This document shows, piece by piece, positions 1 to 5,760 of a DNA stretch of 25,443 bases (the first letter of the stretch is position 1; each line of letters starts with the position of its first letter). Below the pieces are notes generated by a model that had not been told where the DNA came from, did no database searches, and saw only the letters and a list, made by a program, of their open reading frames with translations. This DNA comes from a virus, in the IMG/VR virus record IMGVR_UViG_3300046680_000306, positions 1-25,443 of that record, one strand, 5' to 3'. The position numbers were made by a program, and so were the translations under genes.

Positions 1-846
1 GCGTATTGCAAGGTGAATGGCGAGTTTAACCGCGTGCCGAACTTCTGCCACCTGACGCGGTCCGATACCAAAGCGCCGCTTGGTTACGTCTCCGAAAGCA
101 ACTTTAAGCCGGTTCAACCCGCCGAGGTTCTTTCGTGGTTCCAGCGCTATGTGTCGGTGGACGACCGTTTCCAGCTTTCATGCGCCGGATCGTTGCGCGG
201 CGGCGGCCGGATTTGGGCGACCGCGACCTATAACGGTCCGATCACCGTTGCCGGCTCTGAGCACACCGCGCACCTGTTGATGACGACCGGCTTTGACGGT
301 TCCCTCGCGACTTGGAACCAAGGGAGCATGACGCGCACGGTTTGCAATAACACGCTAATGGCAAGCCTCGCCGACAAACGCGCCCAGGTCCGCACGACGC
401 ATAGCCAACGGTTTGTTGCGGCGAACGTCGCGAAGGAGCTCGCGGGCTTGGCTAAATCGTTCGACGTCTACAAGGCGATGGGCGACGCAATGGCGACCGT
501 GGAACTCGCGGGAGCCGACATCAGCCGGTTTTTCAAATCGGTACTCGATATTCCGTTTGAGACGCCGGCAGCGGACATATCCACGCGCAAACTTAATCAG
601 TTTGACGCCTTGCGTTCGGCTTACTCCGCGACCGTTGCCGAAGGAACCGAGCGCAATACGGCATGGTGCGCGCTCAACGCCGTGACCCGTTATGTGGATC
701 ACGTTCGCAGCGTGCAGGAGACGGAAGCGACCGTCACCAACTCGCGGCTCGCGTCCGGGCAATTCGGGAGCGGCGCCGATCTCAAGGCAACCGCGTGGAA
801 CCTGATCCTGCCCATGATCAAGGACCGCGTCGCCATCGCGGCGTGA
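1..846 (+). CDS. DUF932 family phage/plasmid protein, 5'-truncated
   Basis: The C-terminal part of a DUF932 (phage/plasmid-like) protein. The frame is open to the first base of the window; the first possible start inside it is a GTG at 13, but the family has a further N-terminal stretch of some tens of residues before the PNFCHLTRSDTKAPLG segment seen here, so the gene almost certainly begins upstream. Typical family features are the 'LGYVSESNFKPVQPAEVLSWF' type segment (split here), the beta-rich GRIWATATY segment and a conserved C-NNTL run. Biochemical function of the family is unsettled; it is common on phages and plasmids. It heads a rightward cluster with three small genes and a terminator downstream. 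Confident on family, not on function. Confidence 0.8.
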   Translation, partial: AYCKVNGEFNRVPNFCHLTRSDTKAPLGYVSESNFKPVQPAEVLSWFQRYVSVDDRFQLSCAGSLRGGGRIWATATYNGPITVAGSEHTAHLLMTTGFDGSLATWNQGSMTRTVCNNTLMASLADKRAQVRTTHSQRFVAANVAKELAGLAKSFDVYKAMGDAMATVELAGADISRFFKSVLDIPFETPAADISTRKLNQFDALRSAYSATVAEGTERNTAWCALNAVTRYVDHVRSVQETEATVTNSRLASGQFGSGADLKATAWNLILPMIKDRVAIAA

Positions 847-938
847 GGCGATCCAGCCCGGGCGGCGCAGCGCAAGCGCCGCCCCAACGGGATCACCCCG
901 GCGCCCATGACAGGCGCAACACGCAAGGAGCAACTTCG

Positions 939-1265
939 ATGCGAATAGACTTCGACACCAACACGCCGGTCAGCAACGCGGCCGTTGTCGCGATGAAAGA
1001 CCGCGCGCGCGAGCGCCACGCGGCCAAACTCGCCGACACGATCCCGCCGATTGAACCGCCACCGTCCGTACTCCTGGCGCAGCCGCGCGCGCACCGCGTT
1101 GTCGCGTGGAGGCATGATGGCGGGATCGACAACACGCAACTCGCGACGCTTGAGCTTGCCCGCGAATTTGCCGCCCGCTGCCATTGGGCGATCTACTGGA
1201 AAACCATGATTATGTGCGGCCGCGAAATGGTCGCCCGCGCGCTGATAGAGGAGCCGAGGCAATGA
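939..1265 (+). CDS. hypothetical phage protein, 108 aa
   Basis: A 108-residue protein I do not recognise. The ATG at 939 is preceded by AAGGAG at 925-930, a good ribosome binding site about eight bases away, which decides this start over an upstream in-frame start at 663 inside the DUF932 gene. The N-terminal half is Arg/Ala-rich with a Pro patch (IPPIEPPP), the C-terminal half is predicted helical (LATLELAREFAARCHWAIYW) with two Cys. No signal peptide or membrane segment is evident. The stop overlaps the next start (ATGA at 1262-1265), so translation is probably coupled. Function unknown. Confidence 0.6.
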   Translation: MRIDFDTNTPVSNAAVVAMKDRARERHAAKLADTIPPIEPPPSVLLAQPRAHRVVAWRHDGGIDNTQLATLELAREFAARCHWAIYWKTMIMCGREMVARALIEEPRQ

Positions 1266-1510
1266 AGAAATATCGGACGATTGACGACGCCGAGGGCGAC
1301 TATCGCAAGCAACGCGCGACCGAGCGCATCCCCGGCACCATCGAAGTTAGCGTGGCCGACTATCGCCGGCAGCGCAAGGCATACGAGGCAATGCTTGAAG
1401 CGCTTCTCTGCATGACAATCACGCTGCGCTATGAATTGCTCGACACGGAAGGCAAAGCGGCGTGGAACAAAGCAAACGCCGCCATCAAACTCGCGGAGGG
1501 CGACACATGA
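1262..1510 (+). CDS. hypothetical small phage protein, 82 aa
   Basis: An 82-residue, charged, helical protein starting MKKYRTIDDAEGDYRKQRA. The start at 1262 overlaps the preceding stop by four bases, which is the normal pattern in this cluster; the longer in-frame extension back to 1184 would overlap the previous gene by 82 bases and is not preferred. Two similar segments (DYRKQRATERI near residue 13 and DYRRQRKAYEAM near residue 39) suggest a helical repeat. No catalytic motif visible. Its stop overlaps the next gene by four bases. Function unknown. Confidence 0.5.
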   Translation: MKKYRTIDDAEGDYRKQRATERIPGTIEVSVADYRRQRKAYEAMLEALLCMTITLRYELLDTEGKAAWNKANAAIKLAEGDT

Positions 1511-1659
1511 CCGACGCCCAATATCGCGACCAGCAGGACGGACTGATCCGCGAGCTATTGACCATCCTGATTGTGGTACTCGGCGCCAACGTGCACGAGT
1601 TGCCGCGAGACGTTAGGGACCGCGCTGATCGCTTAATCGAGAGAGCTAGGCAACTGTAG
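1507..1659 (+). CDS. hypothetical small phage protein, 50 aa
   Basis: A 50-residue protein whose ATG at 1507 overlaps the preceding stop by four bases. Residues about 12-24 (LIRELLTILIVVLG) are hydrophobic, followed by a charged Arg-rich helix ending in IERARQL. This could be an amphipathic helix or a weak membrane anchor; the hydrophobic run is too short for a confident membrane segment. It is the last gene before the terminator at 1812-1850. Function unknown. Confidence 0.45.
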   Translation: MTDAQYRDQQDGLIRELLTILIVVLGANVHELPRDVRDRADRLIERARQL

Positions 1660-1811
1660 GCCCTAACGCTCAAACTCAATGGGCGGCCCGCGCTGATTGA
1701 CTGCGCCCCTATTGGCAACGCAACGATGGGGCGATATGTCGATGGAATGCGTTTGCTGGAGCATCGGCATAGGTTCTCGGCCTAAAGAGCCGGTAGTGAC
1801 CGCAAACGACA

Positions 1812-1850
1812 GGGCCCGGAAGGCTGTCAACCTCCGGGCCCGCTTTTATT
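1812..1850 (+). terminator. intrinsic terminator of the first rightward cluster
   Basis: A perfect 9-bp G+C-rich stem (GGGCCCGGA at 1812-1820 with TCCGGGCCC at 1833-1841) with a 12-base loop, followed by GCTTTTATTT. This is a canonical Rho-independent terminator for rightward transcription, placed between the convergent gene clusters. Read leftward the hairpin is not followed by a T run, so it is not obviously bidirectional. The rest of 1660-1916 holds a weaker hairpin at 1861-1881 and no convincing gene. Confidence 0.85.
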
Positions 1851-1916
1851 TCAGCCTACCCACGGACGCGATTGCGCCGTGACCTAGCTCGACAATATCC
1901 GCGACCGATCGGCAAT

Positions 1917-2390
1917 TCAAGAATGCGGTTGCCGGCTCCAACGCGCGCGCGCGGCTTTGCGTGCGAACCTGGCGCGCTGTTTTGCCGAAAGCATTGCGTT
2001 GCGAGCGTTGGCGCCGGCGCGACCGAGCACGGTAAACACATTTTCGCGCGGTTTCGTGCTCGCCGGCCGCGCATTTTTCTTTCTAGTTTGGGCTTTATCG
2101 CTCTCGATTAGCCGCTCGCGTACCTTGGCTAGTGCGTCCCGATCCTCGAGTAACAACAGCTTGAGGCCAAGCGCGCCGAGCGCAGCGCCGAGGCTCATCT
2201 TTCCGAGCGCCCGCATGTTGCCTTGCGGCTTGGGTCCGAGCACATGCGACGAATAACCCGGCCAGAACCCGCACAGATCATCGAATGTTTCCATCGAAAT
2301 CCCGAGGCTATCGATGCGCGCGCGCAATGCCGCGTGGAGCTCGCCGTAGTCTCGAATGATCGCGAGGCCGATGGGCTCCTCGGCGCTCAA
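1917..2390 (-). CDS. phage regulator-like protein, HTH type
   Basis: A 157-residue protein of a type common in Rhizobiales prophages (from memory, not a search): an N-terminal segment GLAIIRDYGELHAALRARID, a helix-turn-helix-like stretch (SMETFDDLCGFWPGYSSHVL, about residues 31-50), then a Gly/Leu-rich helix (SLGAALGALGLKLLLLED) and a basic tail ending in KAARARWSRQ. It is probably a small DNA-binding regulator, but no direct evidence of targets exists. Last gene of the leftward early operon; its start overlaps the stop of the preceding gene by four bases. Confidence 0.5.
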   Translation of the reverse strand: MSAEEPIGLAIIRDYGELHAALRARIDSLGISMETFDDLCGFWPGYSSHVLGPKPQGNMRALGKMSLGAALGALGLKLLLLEDRDALAKVRERLIESDKAQTRKKNARPASTKPRENVFTVLGRAGANARNAMLSAKQRARFARKAARARWSRQPHS

Positions 2391-3001
2391 AATTCCACGC
2401 CCTCCGCGGAATTTGAGAACTCGGTGGCCGGCTCAAGATCCATCCGCTTTTCTTCCAGCGTGTCGTAATTCGGCGAGGGATCCGGCTCATCGTGCCGGCG
2501 CCCGTACTGCCGGCGAAGATCGTCGTCGGTAGGCGGTTTCCAAGGCTTAACCGGCGGCCGACCGCGCGGTGTTTGCGTGATCCCGTAGTTCGGTCCGTAC
2601 CGCGTTTGCATTTGCTTGAGCGTCGCGCGGTGTTCCTTCGCCGTCACAAGGCGCGGCGGCGCCGGCTTCCATTGCGGATCGGGCTTGAACGTCTCATCGA
2701 AATGCTGCGGAAACTTCGCCGGCACCGTCATTTCCTCGGAGCGATCCGGCGCGTTGTCGATCATTTTTTGCATCACAACCGGCACTTGGCCGACGTGACG
2801 CGCAAAATACTCCCGCCATTCCTGCCATTCCTGGCTTGGATTGAGCCGATCGAATTTGATTGTGGGCAATTTACCGGATGGGTTTGTGCGCTGGACGAAA
2901 ACTTTCGATCTCCGGAAAAAGAGCATCGCCGTCCGGATCGGCGCTTTCATTTCCGCTTCCGTTAGCGGTCGATCGTATTCCGGGATTTTCTTCGTGACCA
3001 T
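2387..3001 (-). CDS. hypothetical phage protein, 204 aa
   Basis: A 204-residue protein I do not recognise. The ATG at 3001 has a good upstream ribosome site (GAAGGA about seven bases before it), so the 131-base overlap with the 3' end of the replication-like gene upstream appears genuine; later in-frame ATGs exist near 2950 and 2926. The N-terminal third is basic and hydrophobic (RTAMLFFRRSKVFVQRTNP), the centre contains EWQEWREYFARHVGQVP, and the C-terminal half is rich in Pro, Arg, Asp and Lys and probably disordered. It lies in the leftward replication operon; a replication-accessory role is only a guess. Confidence 0.5.
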   Translation of the reverse strand: MVTKKIPEYDRPLTEAEMKAPIRTAMLFFRRSKVFVQRTNPSGKLPTIKFDRLNPSQEWQEWREYFARHVGQVPVVMQKMIDNAPDRSEEMTVPAKFPQHFDETFKPDPQWKPAPPRLVTAKEHRATLKQMQTRYGPNYGITQTPRGRPPVKPWKPPTDDDLRRQYGRRHDEPDPSPNYDTLEEKRMDLEPATEFSNSAEGVEF

Positions 3002-3557
3002 TGCGCTTCCTTCGCTCTAGTTCCACCTCGTATTCGCGCGTTTTGCGCTCGAGCTCGCGTCCTTCCGCCGTCATCGGTGGATCAGCGGTTTGCGGTGGTT
3101 TTGAATTGCGGCGTAGCCAGCCGGTGAACGTCAGGGACCAGTCGGCTTTGCGAGCGACCGCGCGATTGCGGTTTGCCGTTGACCATTCGACCATCTGGCC
3201 GGCCGCTTCGCTGACTTGCGATCTGGACAGCCCTAGCGATTGGCCAAGGTCGAAGTGGCTATCCGATGGAGTGAAATCGGCAGGGCAGAACGTGCCGCGC
3301 GAATTAGTGAGCGCTCTTTCTTTCTTACTTTCTAAGTTAACTTCTTTCTTAGAAGAAAGAGCGTTCACTCCGTCACGCACGTCACGCGTGACACCGTGAC
3401 TGTCACGCTCGACAGCGTTACGCGCTCTATGATTTTGCTGACGTATTCGATTTTGTTCCCTAATTGTTGCCGCCCGCTCATTCTCCTCGACTTCAAGCAG
3501 CCGAAGGATCTGCGCATCGGTCAAACCGGCGGCCCGCATGGTCGCAATCCGCGTCAT
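2871..3557 (-). CDS. phage replisome-organizer/O-like replication protein
   Basis: A 228-residue protein with the layout of phage replication-initiation or helicase-loader-type proteins: a helical N-terminal part (residues 1-50, ending in a basic EQNRIRQQNHRARN), a low-complexity linker (about 52-90, with VTRDVRDG and SSKKEVNLESKKER), then a C-terminal domain (about 95-165) ending in KADWSLTFTGWLRRN, which resembles the 'DW..T...W.R' ending of such proteins. Its linker-coding DNA contains a long inverted repeat and GTCACG repeats, as in lambda O, whose gene holds the phage origin. Start at 3557; the second Met (3539) is an alternative. Its last 131 bases overlap the next gene. Family assignment is from pattern memory only. 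Confidence 0.5.
   Translation of the reverse strand: MTRIATMRAAGLTDAQILRLLEVEENERAATIREQNRIRQQNHRARNAVERDSHGVTRDVRDGVNALSSKKEVNLESKKERALTNSRGTFCPADFTPSDSHFDLGQSLGLSRSQVSEAAGQMVEWSTANRNRAVARKADWSLTFTGWLRRNSKPPQTADPPMTAEGRELERKTREYEVELERRKRNGHEENPGIRSTANGSGNESADPDGDALFPEIESFRPAHKPIR
3307..3408. other. candidate phage replication origin: inverted repeat plus iteron-like repeats
   Basis: Inside the replication-like gene an A+T-rich stretch is framed by a 16-bp inverted repeat with one mismatch (3307-3322 and 3353-3368), containing a second inverted pair (TCTAAG 3331-3336, CTTAGA 3348-3353). Immediately beside it GTCACGC occurs three times (3372-3378, 3381-3387, 3402-3408), with the inverted form GCGTGAC at 3386-3392 and GTGAC at 3396-3400. 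Repeats next to an A+T-rich region within an initiator gene are the plan of the lambda origin; origin function here is inference. The repeats also encode the repeated peptide VTRD/VRDG, so a coding explanation is possible. Confidence 0.35.
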
Positions 3558-3609
3558 GTGACCGCCCCGCGCAGGAGCCCGGCACGCAATACCTCGCCGG
3601 TTCCCGCGT

Positions 3610-3981
3610 TCATGCAGCTTTACCTTTCAGGAGTTGCCACGCTTCGAGAATGCGGATTGCGGCATCGAGCCCGACCGCTTCCGCAGCGAACCCGCCAGCC
3701 GCGTTGACGGCTAGTCGCCACCCGATTTGATCGTCCGTTGACGTCCGGCCCGGCGCCTTGAGCTCGAGAGAATAGAACTTTCCTTTGTGCAAAAATAACA
3801 GGTCCGCGACGCCGTTGCGCATTCCAAGACCTTTCAGGATGGCGGCTTGGATACGCGGCATCTTGGCGCCGTTAGGCGTGTGCCAGTATTCGACACCCGG
3901 CACCTTCCTGATTTTCAGGTGCGCGAGAACCGCCTTTTGGATTTCGTCCTCAGGCCGCTTACGACGTGGGCGCACTCGCAT
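3610..3981 (-). CDS. VRR-NUC domain nuclease (PD-(D/E)XK fold)
   Basis: A 123-residue VRR-NUC domain protein, a compact nuclease type found in phages and related to Holliday-junction resolvases. Visible motifs: EDEIQKAVLAHL at the N-terminus, YWHTPNG, then GVADLLF (Asp about 60), SLELKAPG (Glu about 73 and Lys about 75) and a following Gln about 85, matching D...ExK plus Q. I chose the ATG at 3981 because AGAGG lies six bases before it; an ATG at 3999 gives a six-residue extension. It overlaps the upstream gene by 23 bases. Likely role: processing branched DNA during phage replication or recombination. Confidence 0.8.
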   Translation of the reverse strand: MRVRPRRKRPEDEIQKAVLAHLKIRKVPGVEYWHTPNGAKMPRIQAAILKGLGMRNGVADLLFLHKGKFYSLELKAPGRTSTDDQIGWRLAVNAAGGFAAEAVGLDAAIRILEAWQLLKGKAA

Positions 3982-4297
3982 GGCTGGCCTCTGCCGCATC
4001 GCCGAGCGGTGTCCCTCGAAGTTGGCCTAGCGCGAGTTGATACGCTTCCGTCGCATTCTCCAATGTTTCCGTGAGTTTTTCACGCCTCCGCGCCTCATCG
4101 AAGGCTTTCATATCGAAGCCCTTTTCGCGCATTTCCTCGCGGAGCTCTTTGCGCTCACGGGCGATCTCGGAGCGCTGTTCGTCAAACTGATCGTGAGACA
4201 GTTTGTAGGCTTTGAGCGCCGTTGCGTCAGTCTTACTGACGTTTGAGTTGTGCCCGATCTTGGGCGTTTCGTCCGGTTGCTTCCGCCGTCGTGGCAT
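3959..4297 (-). CDS. GapR-like (DUF2312-type) coiled-coil protein
   Basis: A 112-residue protein. The N-terminus carries KIGHNS, a tag common in proteins of Rhizobiales and their phages. The centre is a charged helix (DQFDEQRSEIARERKELREEM) followed by EKGFDMKAFDEARRREK, which resembles the 'ANGFDVKA' part of GapR, an alphaproteobacterial protein that binds overtwisted A+T-rich DNA. The rest differs, so the relationship may be distant. AGGAGG lies five bases before the ATG. Position between the Cro-like gene and the nuclease and replication genes fits a DNA-associated role in replication, which remains inference. Confidence 0.45.
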   Translation of the reverse strand: MPRRRKQPDETPKIGHNSNVSKTDATALKAYKLSHDQFDEQRSEIARERKELREEMREKGFDMKAFDEARRREKLTETLENATEAYQLALGQLRGTPLGDAAEASHASAPTS

Positions 4298-4353
4298 AGT
4301 CCCTCCTGGCGCCGAGGCGCGGTTGAACGCAATACGCGCAGTTATGGCGAAGG

Positions 4354-4602
4354 TTATTCGGCAGCTTGAAGTTTGATGGGCTTGATCCGAGGAGGCAGCG
4401 CCCTCTGCTTCCAGAGCTCAGGCGGCGCGGTAACGCCGTGGGCTTTGAGCCGCCGTTTAAGCGCAGCGTGGTAATCCGGGGGGAACCCGCGCTCTCGCCA
4501 ATTCCAAACGGCCTTAATATCGAGGCCGCAGAAATTCGCGAAGCCGGTTAGGCCCCCGAAGTGATCGATTATTGCATTAACGCTATTGAGTTGCTTCGCC
4601 AT
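4354..4602 (-). CDS. Cro/YdaS-like HTH regulator
   Basis: An 82-residue Cro-type DNA-binding protein. Residues 9-45 read as a helix-turn-helix: AIIDHFGGLTGFANFCGLD followed by KAVWNWRERGFPPDYHAAL, with the 'W..RG.P..' pattern of YdaS/Cro-like phage regulators. It is the first gene of the leftward operon, divergent from the CI-like repressor. The predicted promoter (4611-4639) has its -10 only about nine bases before the ATG and there is no ribosome binding site, so the mRNA may be leaderless. Expected role: repress the repressor side and allow lytic growth. Confidence 0.7.
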   Translation of the reverse strand: MAKQLNSVNAIIDHFGGLTGFANFCGLDIKAVWNWRERGFPPDYHAALKRRLKAHGVTAPPELWKQRALPPRIKPIKLQAAE

Positions 4603-4610
4603 TTGTGCGC

Positions 4611-4639
4611 AGTATCCACATGATGTGAATGGATGGCAA
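4611..4639 (-). promoter_or_regulatory. leftward early promoter for the Cro-like operon
   Basis: On the minus strand TTGCCA (4639-4634, 5/6 to the -35 consensus), a 17-base spacer, then GATACT (4616-4611, 4/6 to the -10). The spacer contains the palindrome CACAT-G-ATGTG at 4617-4627, well placed for a repressor operator. The predicted start point is only a few bases from the ATG at 4602. Confidence 0.6.
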
Positions 4640-4668
4640 GGGGGTATGGAGACTTAATATGTGGATAG
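4612..4668. promoter_or_regulatory. inverted GTGGATA sites between cI and cro: operators or DnaA boxes
   Basis: GTATCCACA at 4612-4620 and TGTGGATAG at 4660-4668 are inverted copies, each matching 8 of 9 bases of the DnaA box TTATCCACA. The first covers the -10 of the leftward promoter and the second follows the possible -10 (TAATAT, 4655-4660) of the rightward repressor promoter. Either they are the switch operators bound by the CI/Cro-like proteins, or host DnaA binds here; the arrangement on promoters favours operators. Confidence 0.5.
4633..4660 (+). promoter_or_regulatory. possible rightward promoter for the CI-like repressor
   Basis: TAATAT at 4655-4660 is a fair -10; the best -35 sixteen bases upstream is ATGGCA (4633-4638, 4/6). 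It would share its -35 region with the leftward promoter and start near 4667, on top of the TGTGGATAG site, leaving a leader of about 34 bases to the ATG at 4701. Confidence 0.3.
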
Positions 4669-4700
4669 CCACCGAGCGCCGCGTCTGGCAAAATCCACGA

Positions 4701-5048
4701 ATGGAAGATAAGTTTCCGAGATCGCGATCTCAGGAAGATATTGGCCGGCGCCTCAAACTAACCCGCGAGGCGCTAGGTTACAGCCAAGCGTTCATCGCAA
4801 AGCTGACAGGGGTCGCTACAACGACTTGGAATAATTACGAAAAAGGCATCCGCCGCCCATCCGCCGACGAGGTTTTTAAGATCGTTGACCGGCTACATTT
4901 GCCGATCGGATGGATCTACGACGGCGACACTTCGCAAATGCCGGGCCCGCTGCTTGAGACGATCTATTCTAAGCACCGCGAGGGCGAACCAGGCTCACCA
5001 CATTCTCGGCAACAGTCTCGACATCCTCGCCGGCCATCCCGTCACTAA
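4701..5048 (+). CDS. CI-like XRE-family repressor
   Basis: A 115-residue XRE-type helix-turn-helix protein. Residues about 10-65 form the domain: SQEDIGRRLKLTREALGYSQ, AFIAKLTGVATTTWNNYEKG, then RRPSADEVFKIVDRLHLPIGWIYDGD. There is no C-terminal peptidase domain, so it would not be cleaved like lambda CI. Start chosen at 4701 because upstream in-frame ATGs at 4629 and 4659 lie in the promoter/operator region; no clear ribosome site precedes any of them. The last 24 residues (Arg, Ser and His-rich) are read over an antisense gene and look non-conserved. Divergent from the Cro-like gene, it should be the prophage repressor. Confidence 0.75.
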   Translation: MEDKFPRSRSQEDIGRRLKLTREALGYSQAFIAKLTGVATTTWNNYEKGIRRPSADEVFKIVDRLHLPIGWIYDGDTSQMPGPLLETIYSKHREGEPGSPHSRQQSRHPRRPSRH

Positions 5049-5181
5049 TAAGCTGCCTGGTGGCGTCAAGGATCCGCAAGGCTAGGTGCGGGTTTTCGGG
5101 TAATCCCGCTGCAATTTGATAGGCTTGCAATCTGATTTTGGTCCGCACGTTGGAGCGGAACCCTGTCTCTTTCGCGCCCAT
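4969..5181 (-). CDS. hypothetical small protein antisense to the 3' end of cI
   Basis: A 70-residue helical protein (from the ATG at 5181; a TTG at 5211 in the same frame gives 80 residues). The sequence GLPENPHLALRILDATRQLIS followed by DGMAGEDVETVAENVVSLV looks like a real amphipathic helical protein, better than the Arg/Ser-rich opposite frame. A good minus-strand promoter lies at 5217-5245. Its 3' end overlaps the CI-like gene tail to tail by 80 bases, so its transcript is antisense to the repressor mRNA. Function unknown. Confidence 0.5.
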   Translation of the reverse strand: MGAKETGFRSNVRTKIRLQAYQIAAGLPENPHLALRILDATRQLISDGMAGEDVETVAENVVSLVRPRGA

Positions 5182-5216
5182 TTTGCTAGTCGCATCCTCC
5201 GTGTTTTGCAATCGTT

Positions 5217-5245
5217 TCTATATCCACCGATAGAAGGACTGTCAC
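5217..5245 (-). promoter_or_regulatory. leftward promoter for the cI-antisense gene
   Basis: On the minus strand GTGACA (5245-5240, 5/6 to -35), a 17-base spacer, then TATAGA (5222-5217, 4/6 to -10). A GTGGATA-type site (5220-5228) overlaps the -10 and the end of the spacer, suggesting control by the same regulator as the cI/cro promoters. Confidence 0.55.
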
Positions 5246-5319
5246 CAGAAAAGGTAAAAACAGCGGAAAATTCACCGTCTGTGGATAAGCCTGTTGACAC
5301 GTTCACACGGCGTGGATAG
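5220..5319. promoter_or_regulatory. second cluster of GTGGATA operator/DnaA-like sites
   Basis: Three related sites: ATATCCACC at 5220-5228, TGTGGATAA at 5280-5288 (an exact DnaA box, TTATCCACA on the other strand) and CGTGGATAG at 5311-5319. They lie in the divergent intergenic region between the leftward 70-residue gene and the rightward operon, on or beside both predicted promoters. They repeat the motif seen between the CI-like and Cro-like genes. Confidence 0.5.
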
Positions 5320-5322
5320 CGT
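5294..5322 (+). promoter_or_regulatory. possible rightward promoter of the recombination/integration operon
   Basis: TTGACA at 5294-5299 is an exact -35; no good -10 follows at the usual spacing (TAGCGT at 5317-5322, or GATAGC two bases earlier), and this spot is covered by the CGTGGATAG site at 5311-5319. It is the only plausible promoter before the operon that starts at 5347; a relaxed -10 or activator dependence is possible. Confidence 0.35.
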
Positions 5323-5346
5323 CGGCCTTCCAAATCAGGAGGGCCT

Positions 5347-5760
5347 ATGACCACCATCATCGCCGGCGACGTCTGCGGCAACACCTGTTTGGGCTACCAG
5401 CCGGGCGACAACACTCCCGACTATTTTGGACTGTTCGGCCCCGTGTTCGGCGAATTGACCGGACACTTTGAGCTCGACATCGGCGCGACCGCGTACGCGC
5501 TGACAATCAACGGTCACACGCTGACATTCGGGCTGCACGATCCGCACTATTCGATGAGCTTCACCAACCCGTTGCTGAGCTCATTCGCGCCCGGCGCATT
5601 CGAGTTTGTGGCCGTCGGCACCAATGCGTTCGGCATCGCGTCTGCCGAGACTGAGTTTCTTTGCCCTGTTCCTGGCGTTCCAGAGCCGGCGACGTGGCTG
5701 TTGCTGCTGGCTGGCATGGGAATTTTCGCAGCATTTCACAACAAACGGAGGCTCGCATGA
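5347..5760 (+). CDS. phage protein with PEP-CTERM sorting signal, no signal peptide
   Basis: A 137-residue protein ending in a textbook PEP-CTERM tail: VPEPATW (about residues 112-118), a hydrophobic helix LLLLAGMGIFAAF, then a basic end HNKRRLA. In bacteria such tails direct exosortase-dependent sorting of exported proteins. The body is beta-rich (GELTGHFELDIGATAYALTI, NGHTLTFGLHDP) with an N-terminal CGNTC. Unusually there is no N-terminal signal peptide: the start at 5347 follows AGGAGGG (5337-5343), and a TAG at 5317 closes the frame upstream. First gene of the rightward operon; overlaps the next by four bases. It could be membrane-anchored by the tail alone. Tail assignment firm, role unknown. 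Confidence 0.75.
   Translation: MTTIIAGDVCGNTCLGYQPGDNTPDYFGLFGPVFGELTGHFELDIGATAYALTINGHTLTFGLHDPHYSMSFTNPLLSSFAPGAFEFVAVGTNAFGIASAETEFLCPVPGVPEPATWLLLLAGMGIFAAFHNKRRLA

Noticed and set aside
355-933. Long minus-strand open frame (192 codons) opposite the DUF932 gene
   Set aside because: Arg/His-rich composition typical of the antisense shadow of a G+C-rich gene; overlaps a recognised family on the other strand.
1861-1881. Hairpin (CACGG/CCGTG with inner CGC/GCG) as terminator of the leftward operon
   Set aside because: The stem is short with a bulge and is not followed by a T run on the minus strand; too weak to call.
1697-1882. Open frame of 61 codons between the rightward cluster and the convergent genes
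   Set aside because: It reads straight through the strong terminator hairpin at 1812-1850, has no ribosome site and shows no recognisable protein character.
3361-3420. GTCACG repeats as a CRISPR-like array
   Set aside because: Repeats are about 7 bp with irregular, very short spacing inside a coding region; they do not resemble a CRISPR array.
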